NCBI GenBank assembly: GCA_964575715.1 | Contig: CAZNSG010000219.1 | Location: 1 to 5,696, forward strand | Source of the DNA: PNAI01 sp964575715 | GTDB taxonomy: Bacteria > Pseudomonadota > Alphaproteobacteria > Rhizobiales > Xanthobacteraceae | Length of the DNA: 5,696 bases | Direction: 5' to 3' | Shown: positions 1-3,760 of the stretch, in pieces | Numbering within the stretch: position 1 is the first letter of the stretch | Layout of the letters: every line of letters begins with the position of its first letter | Notes under the pieces: generated by a model | What the model was told of the DNA's origin: nothing | Databases searched by the model: none | The model's input: only the letters and a program-made list of their open reading frames with translations | Translations under genes and position numbers: made by a program

Positions 1-136
1 CAGCAATTGCAAAGGCCACCGCCGATGGAAGTCCCGCTGCCAATGCAGCCGCAGCAATAGACAACGTTATTGGTTCGGCCGCGGCGGGCAGCGTCGCGCC
101 GATCAGCAGTGCAGTCGTAACGATGATGCGAAGCAT
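1..136 (-). CDS. Exported or membrane protein, N-terminal part only (runs off left edge)
   Basis: Only the first 45 codons are present. The start is well supported: ATG at 136 follows a near-perfect Shine-Dalgarno AGGAGGT (148-142) with 5 bases between, one base after the stop of the preceding small reading frame. The N-terminus looks like a Sec signal peptide: Arg at residue 3, a hydrophobic core (IIVTTALLIGATL) and a likely signal peptidase I site after PAAA, before EP. A second Ala-rich hydrophobic stretch begins straight after it (ITLSIAAAALAAGLP), so the mature protein may be membrane-bound or have a hydrophobic N-terminus. I do not recognise the family. Some phage tail-tip/central-fibre proteins of alphaproteobacteria start in a similar way, but that is a loose impression from memory. 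It is the last visible member of the minus-strand cluster. Confidence 0.72.
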   Translation of the reverse strand, partial: MLRIIVTTALLIGATLPAAAEPITLSIAAAALAAGLPSAVAFAIA

Positions 137-137
137 T

Positions 138-254
138 TTAGACCTCCTGTTTTTGTTCCTCTATGCCGCAGCAATCCCAGGTGTATCGGTGCGGCTTGGA
201 ACCGGGGAATAGCCGACGTGAGCGGCAATAGATTTTGTGCCACCGGCCATGCAC
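138..254 (-). CDS. Possible 38-residue Cys/His/Trp-rich small protein
   Basis: A short frame opening at GTG 254 and ending at TAA (140-138), one base before the next ATG. The peptide is rich in aromatic and metal-ligand-type residues (WHKIYC near the start, HRYTWDCCG near the end) and ends in the hydrophilic EEQKQEV. About 60 percent of its codons end in G or C, more than in the competing frame that opens at ATG 276 just after the upstream stop (about 47 percent), so this frame looks the more coding-like. Against it, GTG 254 has no clear Shine-Dalgarno and the gene is very short. The real start could be elsewhere, or a frameshift could join ATG 276 to this frame. The His/Cys spacing might suit a small zinc-binding fold, but this is not a recognised motif. 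Function unknown. Confidence 0.4.
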   Translation of the reverse strand: MHGRWHKIYCRSRRLFPGSKPHRYTWDCCGIEEQKQEV

Positions 255-276
255 TATTGACGTGTTCGTAAGCCAT

Positions 277-534
277 CTAACTCGCCTTCTTATCGGGTGA
301 ACCGAACGCCTTGCCGGGAAGCGGCGAGCCGGCCTCGATCGCGGCATCAGCGGCCTCAAGATCGAAGAGCCAAACCTTCAGCACAGGCAGAAACTGCTTT
401 CGCGGCATCGCGAAATTGAAACGTGAGCCGTCGCGGGTTTTAATGCTGAGCATAATCAAGTCGGGCTCACTCACGGGCGTGAGCAGATGAAAACTCTCAA
501 GTTGATCAACGTGCACGATGTCATCGCTTGCCAT
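277..534 (-). CDS. Hypothetical protein, 85 residues
   Basis: ATG at 534 lies 4 bases after the stop of the upstream gene (TGA, 541-539), with GGGTGA as a possible ribosome-binding site. The product is a small soluble protein with alternating polar and hydrophobic residues typical of beta strands in its first half (LIMLSIKTRDGSRFNFAMP), followed by a likely helix (FLPVLKVWLFDLEAADAAIEAG) and a charged tail ending KKAS. There is no signal peptide or membrane segment. I do not recognise the family. The tight spacing puts it in the same transcription unit as the genes that end at 539 and 787, and the stop at 277 abuts another ATG at 276. Confidence 0.68.
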   Translation of the reverse strand: MASDDIVHVDQLESFHLLTPVSEPDLIMLSIKTRDGSRFNFAMPRKQFLPVLKVWLFDLEAADAAIEAGSPLPGKAFGSPDKKAS

Positions 535-538
535 AGGT

Positions 539-781
539 TCACCCGTGCCCGCTGTGAGGGCCGCTCAAGACCAGCTCGCGCAAGCGGCTGATGATTGCGC
601 GGTTGAAGTTGACTGAATTCGTCACCACCGCCTCTTCGGGCAAGTCGGGGAATTCGGCCATCAGCGCGCCAACATACATTTCGAGGATTTGCTTCAGCCC
701 GGACACCTGTTGGTCAAGGGGAAGCTCGATCAACTTCAGCACAACGATGTCCGCGATACTCTGTTGCTCTTTCGTCAGCAT
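539..781 (-). CDS. Hypothetical helical protein, 80 residues
   Basis: The frame can open at GTG 790, overlapping the upstream stop as GTGA, or at ATG 781. I chose ATG 781 because a GGAG sits 8 bases before it, while for GTG 790 the same GGAG would touch the start codon; ribosomes finishing the upstream gene would still be delivered here. The product (starting MLTKEQQSIADIVVLKLIEL) is predicted mostly alpha-helical, with amphipathic helices around residues 4-20 and 24-42 and a charged C-terminal helix (NRAIISRLRELVL) before a short Gly/His tail. No known domain, signal peptide or membrane segment is visible. The context, directly after two possible DNA-binding proteins in a coupled operon, hints at a regulatory or accessory phage role, but this is only inference. 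Confidence 0.68.
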   Translation of the reverse strand: MLTKEQQSIADIVVLKLIELPLDQQVSGLKQILEMYVGALMAEFPDLPEEAVVTNSVNFNRAIISRLRELVLSGPHSGHG

Positions 782-786
782 CACGG

Positions 787-1005
787 TCACTCCGCAGCTT
801 CGAGGCGTTGCGCGATATCACCGGCTCGCATCGCTTCCTGGAATCGGGCGATCTCGGCACGCGAGACGCGCCACGGCGTAGTGCGTCCGCGCCCCGGCAT
901 CTTCGTCGCCTTGAGCACCTTCAGCCGGATCAGCCTGCCGACGGTCGTGGGCGAAATATTGTCGAGTGCCTTGCCGATCGCGCTCGTGCCAGTGATTGAA
1001 CTCAT
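787..1005 (-). CDS. Small helix-turn-helix DNA-binding protein (excisionase/MerR-like)
   Basis: The 72-residue product starts at ATG 1005, which overlaps the upstream stop as ATGA (1002-1005) and is preceded by GGGGA at 7 bases; the longer open frame upstream is a shadow of the 237-residue gene. Residues 7-56 have the look of a small winged HTH: a first helix (TSAIGKALDN), a turn and recognition-type helix (ISPTTVGRLIRLKVL), a basic wing (KMPGRGRTTPWRV) and a closing helix (SRAEIARFQEAMRAG). This matches the pattern of excisionase/MerR-type DNA-binding domains in phages and plasmids, where the basic wing ends in a short strand such as PWRVSRAEI. The likely role is transcriptional control or a recombination accessory factor. 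No integrase is in the window, so calling it an excisionase would go too far. It is translationally coupled to the gene before it. Confidence 0.75.
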   Translation of the reverse strand: MSSITGTSAIGKALDNISPTTVGRLIRLKVLKATKMPGRGRTTPWRVSRAEIARFQEAMRAGDIAQRLEAAE

Positions 1006-1715
1006 TCGCTTTTCCCCGCGAGTAACGCGCCGAGCGTCTGGATCATCCCGCGGTCGATCGTTTCGGTTCGGCCGCGGTTGGAATTCCAGCCGCGCTGTTC
1101 GGCGTGCCATTTTTCGTAAGCCTCTGTGCCAATTTCCGGGAAGCTGCCCGGCGGTCCCGAGCGCGGCGGCTCGCAATAGGACATCTCTGCGATGATCTTG
1201 TTGTATTGACGGAGCGGCCCGCCAAACTGCGGAACGCCGCCGCCGATCAGAATTTCGCCGCCGGGCTTGGGGGATTTGATGTTGACGAAGACGTACCAAT
1301 TCCGCGCCGTCGTCGCGTCCATCGCCACGCGGCCGAGCTCGGCGAATTCATCGGTCATCGCCGACGCAAGGAGCCGATCGAGCACCGTCGCCAGCATCTC
1401 GCCTTTCAGTTCGTCCAGCCATGGAACGCGCGGCGCGTCTTCGTCGCGCTGCCATTCGAGATAGCTCGGCTTCACTTGGCGATAAACCTTCACGGACTCG
1501 GCGGCGTCTTGCGCGCGAAGCCCGCTGGTCATGGCCAGGATCATGTTGGTGCAGTCGGCGGGCGTCATGTCCGCGCCGCCAAGGCCCCGCCCGCCCGTGC
1601 TCAGCAGCTTCGCGAGCCGAAGGTAACGGGCGTACACCGCGACGGACTTTTTGGGGTAGTCTCTGACGTCGAACAGGCGCGAGAGAACCGGGATCATTTG
1701 ACTGAGCTTGGCCAT
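1002..1715 (-). CDS. Hypothetical 237-residue protein, possible HTH N-terminus (phage regulatory?)
   Basis: ATG at 1715 is chosen over the longer frame (ATG 1757) because AGGCGGAA precedes it at good spacing and because the extra upstream residues would cover the intergenic inverted repeat. The N-terminal 60 residues look like a DNA-binding or winged-helix segment: a helix (LSQMIPVLSRLFDV), then KKSVAVYARYLRLAKLLSTGG with a small Gly-rich turn (GGRGLGG), then DMTPADCTNMILAMTSG. The middle (90-140) is helical and charged. Residues 139-170 look like beta strands with a Gly-rich loop (EILIGGGVPQFGG), and the C-terminus is Pro/Gly/Arg-rich before a last helix. I do not recognise a named family; similar N-termini occur in alphaproteobacterial phage and plasmid proteins. 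It opens the coupled left cluster and follows a repeat-rich non-coding region that may control it. Confidence 0.78.
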   Translation of the reverse strand: MAKLSQMIPVLSRLFDVRDYPKKSVAVYARYLRLAKLLSTGGRGLGGADMTPADCTNMILAMTSGLRAQDAAESVKVYRQVKPSYLEWQRDEDAPRVPWLDELKGEMLATVLDRLLASAMTDEFAELGRVAMDATTARNWYVFVNIKSPKPGGEILIGGGVPQFGGPLRQYNKIIAEMSYCEPPRSGPPGSFPEIGTEAYEKWHAEQRGWNSNRGRTETIDRGMIQTLGALLAGKSE

Positions 1716-1755
1716 TGCGTTCCGCCTGTTTCGCTCGTGTGAAGAGCGCAGGATC

Positions 1756-1780
1756 ATCCGAAACGGAAACTATTTCGGAT
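1756..1780. promoter_or_regulatory. Inverted repeat, candidate operator upstream of the 237-residue gene
   Basis: ATCCGAAA (1756-1763) and TTTCGGAT (1773-1780) are perfect 8-bp inverted arms around a 9-base spacer. The site lies 41-65 bases upstream of ATG 1715, and the spacer contains the possible -10 hexamer of a minus-strand promoter. This is the arrangement expected of a repressor operator bound by a dimeric HTH protein. The regulator is not known; the HTH-like products of the two genes downstream are natural candidates for autoregulation, by inference only. Confidence 0.45.
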
Positions 1781-1795
1781 ATGGAGCGGTAGCAA
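1767..1795 (-). promoter_or_regulatory. Possible minus-strand promoter of the left gene cluster
   Basis: On the minus strand TTGCTA (1795-1790) and TAGTTT (1772-1767) are separated by 17 bases, a fair -35 and a poor -10 for a sigma70-type promoter. Initiation would fall near 1760, leaving a leader of about 45 bases before ATG 1715. The -10 lies inside the 1756-1780 inverted repeat, which supports a regulated promoter, but the hexamer match alone is weak. Confidence 0.3.
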
Positions 1796-1804
1796 GGACT
1801 TTTT

Positions 1805-1869
1805 GGTAAAAATTACCGAAAGTGGCGAAGTTGGCGATAGTTGGTGAAGTTAGAGGTATTTAATTACCG
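1805..1869. repeat. Palindrome GGTAA-AAA-TTACC and long-range direct repeat AATTACCG
   Basis: GGTAA (1805-1809) and TTACC (1813-1817) form a 5-bp palindrome around AAA. The octamer AATTACCG occurs at 1811-1818, overlapping the palindrome, and again at 1862-1869, in the same orientation 51 bases away. The two copies bracket the four tandem 9-bp units at 1817-1853. The region is clearly more AT-rich than the genes on either side. Together these suggest a protein-binding control region or a small replication-type site; neither is proven. Confidence 0.45.
1817..1853. repeat. Four tandem imperfect ~9-bp repeats (iteron-like)
   Basis: Consecutive units on the plus strand are CGAAAGTGG (1817-1825), CGAAGTTGG (1826-1834), CGATAGTTGG (1835-1844) and TGAAGTTAG (1845-1853), with consensus CGAAGTTGG. 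Unit length is 9, 9, 10 and 9. They lie entirely in the gap between the genes that end at 1873 and start at 1715. Short head-to-tail repeats of this kind serve as iterons of replication origins or as multi-site operators in phages and plasmids. Here there is no recognised replication initiator, so the function is open. Confidence 0.5.
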
Positions 1870-1872
1870 GCT

Positions 1873-2167
1873 TTAGTTCAGCATCCGTTGGATATCTTCG
1901 CTGGTCGCGCCCGTGTAGCGGGCGATCTCAAGGGGCGGTTGCGCCGAATCGCCCGGCGCCGCGTCCAGGGCGAGCACCACGACATATTCCGGGATCATCT
2001 GCACATGAAGGTAGAGTTGCGCACCTTGCGCGATCCGGGCGTCAATGCCGGCGCGTGCAGCGTCACTGAGCCAGTTCAATGCGGCGTTGGTGATCGCCCG
2101 CCGCCGTCTCGGCGAAGAGCGCAGCCTGATCAACGTCCATCGGGATTGCACGACGTGTCTCTGACAT
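1873..2167 (-). CDS. Hypothetical ~97-residue protein, apparently split by a single-base insertion
   Basis: A well-formed start (ATG 2167, with GCGGAG six bases before it) opens a frame beginning MSETRRAIPMDVDQAALFAE, which stops after only 34 codons at TGA 2065-2063. A second frame, offset by one base, continues to TAA 1875-1873 and encodes a credible protein body (AALNWLSDAARAGIDARI, then a beta-like LYLHVQMIPEYVVVLAL, ending EDIQRMLN). The span 2167-1873 is 295 bases, exactly one more than 98 codons. Removing one G from the GGCGGCGGGC run (minus strand, around 2106-2097) joins the frames as ...AETAAAITNAALNW..., a smooth 97-residue protein. So this is either a frameshifted gene, a sequencing error in a G/C run, or, less likely, +1 recoding. 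Alternatively translation of the second frame starts at an internal GTG or TTG. Function not recognised. Confidence 0.6.
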
Positions 2168-2195
2168 TTTGATCTCCGCTTCTTTTGAGAATCAC

Positions 2196-2227
2196 CCTCG
2201 CCGGCTGGCGCGATCCAGCCGGCGAGG
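2196..2227. other. Perfect 13-bp stem-loop in an intergenic gap
   Basis: CCTCGCCGGCTGG (2196-2208) and CCAGCCGGCGAGG (2215-2227) are perfect inverted arms with a 6-base loop. They sit in the 67-base gap between the stop at 2235 and the ATG at 2167, both minus strand. No T-run follows on either strand, so it is not a classical intrinsic terminator. As RNA it would be very stable and could act as a processing or stability element, a pause site, or a rho-linked or imperfect terminator that reduces expression of the next gene. Confidence 0.6.
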
Positions 2228-2234
2228 ATCGTTG

Positions 2235-2528
2235 CTAATGCCCCGGCGTGCTGATGATGTCGTGCAAGGCGTTCCAGGCGGCTTCCTTGTTCCGATGCTT
2301 GCCCGGCACGCGAACCCATGCCTCTTGAGCCGTGCGGCTGCCATCCGGCTTGTAGTCGTCCGGGTGGACGTAGAGGAACGCGGTCTTGCAGTGGCAGTGC
2401 TTCAACTCGTCGGGGTGCACATCGACCATGAGGCCGCACCAATCCCATTTACGACCGGGACCCGCCTTCATCACGTCGAGCGGAAACCATCCTGCCGGCG
2501 GCCGATCAAGATATTCGACCGCCGTCAT
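2235..2528 (-). CDS. Hypothetical protein, 97 residues, Trp/His/Cys-rich centre
   Basis: ATG 2528 overlaps the upstream stop as ATGA (2525-2528), so I prefer it to the longer frame from 2630; coupling probably compensates for a weak ribosome-binding site. The product begins MTAVEYLDRPPAGWFPLDV and has a cluster of possible metal-ligand residues at about 30-48 (WCGLMVDVHPDELKHCHCK), followed by a strand-like FLYVHPDDY and a C-terminal helix (NKEAAWNALHDII). The CHC triplet with nearby His and Cys could bind a metal ion, but I do not recognise a named motif. The protein looks soluble, with no signal peptide or transmembrane segment. It is clearly paired with the 139-residue gene upstream; a shared role is likely, its nature unknown. 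Confidence 0.72.
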   Translation of the reverse strand: MTAVEYLDRPPAGWFPLDVMKAGPGRKWDWCGLMVDVHPDELKHCHCKTAFLYVHPDDYKPDGSRTAQEAWVRVPGKHRNKEAAWNALHDIISTPGH

Positions 2529-2944
2529 TTCGGCACCACGAGCCGCACATGCGAGGCCGGGATTTGATGCAGGCCAAGACACACGTCGGCGATCGTTTGG
2601 AAAAACCCGACAACGATGTGCTTCGGGCATTTGCTGTCGATCATGTCGAGCACGATCCAGCCGAGCAACGGCTGGAACTTGTTGGCCTTGATCGCCTGCA
2701 AGGCGAGATAGGCATAGGCGCTGCCGATGTCGCTGTCCCTGAGGTGATCGCCGGTCGCTTTGACGTTGTGCCAGAAATCGCGCGGCAACTGATCCTTGCG
2801 GCGCTTGGCGCCGGCCGGCCCGACGAACGGAAGGCGATCGACGAATGACGCCGGTCCCTCTTGCGCGTCCAGCACCTTCTCGACGCGGCGCTGTGCCGCT
2901 TTCGGTAACAATTCCAACTTAGGTTTGGGCTTAGCCTTGGCCAT
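2525..2944 (-). CDS. Hypothetical protein, 139 residues, basic N-terminus
   Basis: ATG 2944 has an excellent AAGGAG at 6 bases (2959-2954). The protein starts with a Lys/Pro-rich, probably disordered segment (MAKAKPKPKLELLPKAAQRR), followed by a charged helical region (residues 18-60). The C-terminal half is more hydrophobic (AYAYLALQAIKANKFQPLLG, then IVLDMID and HIVVGFFQTIADVCLGL) but not long or continuous enough for a confident membrane helix; it resembles the core of a globular helical domain. The basic tail could contact nucleic acid. I do not recognise the family. It is the first minus-strand gene left of the divergent control region, with its own predicted promoter (3038-3011) and a stem-loop in its leader, and it overlaps the next gene by ATGA. 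Confidence 0.75.
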   Translation of the reverse strand: MAKAKPKPKLELLPKAAQRRVEKVLDAQEGPASFVDRLPFVGPAGAKRRKDQLPRDFWHNVKATGDHLRDSDIGSAYAYLALQAIKANKFQPLLGWIVLDMIDSKCPKHIVVGFFQTIADVCLGLHQIPASHVRLVVPK

Positions 2945-2967
2945 GGTGTACTCCTTGGCTGGGGTTA

Positions 2968-3010
2968 GAGCCGGCCGGGTGCTTCGAACACTCGACCGGC
3001 TCGCCTTTTT
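2968..3010 (+). terminator. Strong stem-loop plus T-run between divergent genes
   Basis: GAGCCGGCCGGGTG (2968-2981) pairs with CACTCGACCGGCTC (2989-3002) across a 7-base loop, with 12 Watson-Crick pairs, one G-T and one mismatch. It is followed on the plus strand by GCC and five Ts (3006-3010). In form this is a plus-strand intrinsic terminator. Oddly, no plus-strand gene lies to its left, so it would stop only antisense transcripts from entering the cassette at 3027. Read on the minus strand it forms the 5' leader hairpin of the 139-residue gene, starting almost at the predicted transcription start. Confidence 0.55.
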
Positions 3011-3015
3011 ATGCT
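3010..3015 (+). promoter_or_regulatory. Possible -10 box for the plus-strand cassette
   Basis: TATGCT matches the sigma70 -10 consensus at four of six positions and would place initiation near 3022, only about 5 bases before ATG 3027. No convincing -35 lies at standard distance. Since the first cassette gene also has no Shine-Dalgarno, a leaderless or near-leaderless transcript is plausible. The evidence is weak. Confidence 0.25.
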
Positions 3016-3038
3016 AGCCATTATTCATGACACGTCAA
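3011..3038 (-). promoter_or_regulatory. Sigma70-like minus-strand promoter for the 139-residue gene
   Basis: TTGACG (3038-3033) matches the -35 consensus at five of six positions. TAGCAT (3016-3011) matches the -10 at four of six, with a 16-base spacer. Initiation would fall near 3004, at the base of the 3002-2968 stem-loop, giving a leader of about 60 bases ending in AAGGAG and ATG 2944. The promoter overlaps the start of the divergent RHH gene and the GCTAGCCA sites. Confidence 0.5.
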
Positions 3039-3239
3039 GAAAAAAGGCTAGCCAAAAAGCGAGGGCGCCCGGCGACTGGCCGCGGCGTGACCGTTGGCGT
3101 TCGCTGCCACGACAATCTACTTACCGACATTGATGAATGGCGCCGGACAGAGCCGGACCTTCCAACGCGAGCAACGGCGATCCGGCGACTCACCGAAATA
3201 GGGCTCAAAGCATCCAGTAAACAGAGAGAGCGCAAATGA
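3027..3239 (+). CDS. Ribbon-helix-helix (CopG/Arc-type) DNA-binding protein
   Basis: The 70-residue product has a very basic N-terminal arm (TRQEKRLAKKRGRPATGRG), then the RHH pattern: a beta strand (VTVGVRCHDNLL) with polar residues alternating as needed to enter the DNA major groove, helix 1 (LTDIDEWRRTEP), a turn, helix 2 (TRATAIRRLTEIGLKA) with the typical A-I-R-R-L-x-E-x-G-L signature, and a charged tail. RHH proteins act as dimers or higher oligomers, as repressors or as antitoxins. ATG 3027 has no Shine-Dalgarno, which suggests a leaderless transcript. The stop overlaps the next ATG (ATGA, 3236-3239). It lies beside paired GCTAGCCA sites and a divergent promoter, so it is probably the local autoregulator. 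An antitoxin role cannot be excluded but no known toxin follows. Confidence 0.8.
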   Translation: MTRQEKRLAKKRGRPATGRGVTVGVRCHDNLLTDIDEWRRTEPDLPTRATAIRRLTEIGLKASSKQRERK

Positions 3240-3421
3240 CGGACACAGCATTCAAATCGGGAGACACCGTTAAGGTGAAGTCAGGCGGGCCTTTGATGAC
3301 GGTAAAGAGCACTGAAGGTGACGATGTAATTTGCGTGTGGTTTGAGGGAAAAAACAAAAAGGAATCCAGGTTCAAGTCTACCACACTAAAGCATGATGAC
3401 GGCAGCTTCCACATTGCGTGA
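3236..3421 (+). CDS. DUF2158 (YodC-like) small protein
   Basis: The 61-residue product matches the DUF2158/YodC pattern closely: FKSGDTVKVKSGGPLMTV (residues 6-23), a variable loop (STEGDD), then VICVWFEG and a positively charged strand (KKESRFKSTTLKH). The characteristic G-D-x-V-x-L/V-K-S-G-G-P-x-M-T-V core and the C-x-W-F-x-G segment are both present. The family is a small SH3-like beta-barrel type of unknown function, common in proteobacteria, phages and mobile elements. ATG 3236 overlaps the RHH stop, so the two are translationally coupled. Base composition is visibly lower in GC than the terminase (A-rich runs around 3348-3362), compatible with a separately acquired cassette. Its role in the phage is unknown. 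Confidence 0.85.
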   Translation: MTDTAFKSGDTVKVKSGGPLMTVKSTEGDDVICVWFEGKNKKESRFKSTTLKHDDGSFHIA

Positions 3422-3433
3422 AAAAAACCAACG

Positions 3434-3760
3434 ATGACGGAAGACGACGAATATGAAGCTCGGATCGCCGATCTCTTGGCTCGCGAATCCATTCTCAAGT
3501 TGTGGCTCGACCAGATGCGTTCGTTCGCCAAAGATGCAAACGGCCGCACGGTGATCCTTGGATTGACCGCCGAAGAGACGGAAGAATTCATTCGACTGAA
3601 TCCAGTCGTCCACGCTGATGATGATGATCACCCACATGATGCAGCCTATAAGGCGGCCCGTGAGCGGTACTATGCCTTGAGAGAAAAGCACGACATTGCG
3701 CGTAGCAAGGACGCTGCGGAAAACTTGGCCTTCTGGAGCGATAAAAAGGTCAAGCACTGA
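3434..3760 (+). CDS. Hypothetical 108-residue acidic, helical protein
   Basis: ATG 3434 lies 12 bases after the DUF2158 stop and has only an A-rich stretch before it, no clear Shine-Dalgarno. The product opens with an acidic helix (MTEDDEYEARIADLLARES), continues with amphipathic helices (LKLWLDQMRSFAKDANG), has an acidic His-rich insert (VVHADDDDHPHDAAY, about residues 58-72), and ends in a charged helix (AARERYYALREKHDIARSKDAAENLAFW) with a basic tail. Coiled-coil or helical-bundle structure is likely. The DDDDHPHD run might bind metal, but this is speculation. I do not recognise the family. It is the last gene of the plus-strand cassette, and its end overlaps the end of the cold-shock gene by 11 bases on the opposite strand. 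Confidence 0.72.
   Translation: MTEDDEYEARIADLLARESILKLWLDQMRSFAKDANGRTVILGLTAEETEEFIRLNPVVHADDDDHPHDAAYKAARERYYALREKHDIARSKDAAENLAFWSDKKVKH

Larger units (their letters stand above)
3005..3059. promoter_or_regulatory. Inverted repeat with two GCTAGCCA sites, candidate operator
   Basis: GCTAGCCA occurs at 3013-3020 and 3047-3054, 34 bases apart, each containing the palindrome GCTAGC. The flanks extend this into an inverted repeat: CTTTTTATGCTAGCC (3005-3019) against GGCTAGCCAAAAAG (3046-3059), with one mismatch and one unpaired base. The sites bracket both the start codon of the ribbon-helix-helix gene (3027) and the minus-strand promoter (-10 overlapped by the left site, -35 between the sites). 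RHH proteins commonly bind pairs of short palindromic sites in their own promoters, so autoregulation and control of the divergent gene is the natural reading; it is inferred. Confidence 0.5.

Noticed and set aside
787..1299. Extended 170-codon minus frame upstream of the 72-residue HTH gene
   Set aside because: The extra 98 residues overlap the 237-residue gene in another frame and are Arg-rich nonsense; ATG 1005 has a ribosome-binding site and the ATGA overlap.
1104..1742. Long plus-strand open frame of 212 codons
   Set aside because: It is the antisense shadow of the minus-strand 237-residue gene. The product is dominated by Arg, Ala and His with no domain pattern, and the minus frame has the ribosome-binding site and coupled neighbours.
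2172..2448. N-terminal extension of the 1873 frame to ATG 2448
   Set aside because: It would overlap nearly the whole 97-residue gene at 2235-2528 and run through the intergenic stem-loop; the peptide is low-complexity Arg/Gly/His-rich.
2529..2630. N-terminal extension of the 97-residue gene to 2630
   Set aside because: It overlaps the 139-residue gene in another frame; ATG 2528 gives a clean ATGA coupling and a sensible N-terminus.
3027..3421. RHH plus DUF2158 as a classical toxin-antitoxin pair
   Set aside because: RHH antitoxins usually precede toxins of the RelE/ParE, PIN or MazF type; the DUF2158 product matches none of these, so the pair is not called a toxin-antitoxin system.
3205..3591. 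128-codon minus-strand frame rich in Ser and Val
   Set aside because: It is the shadow of the DUF2158 and acidic-protein genes, which carry clear family or composition signals on the plus strand.
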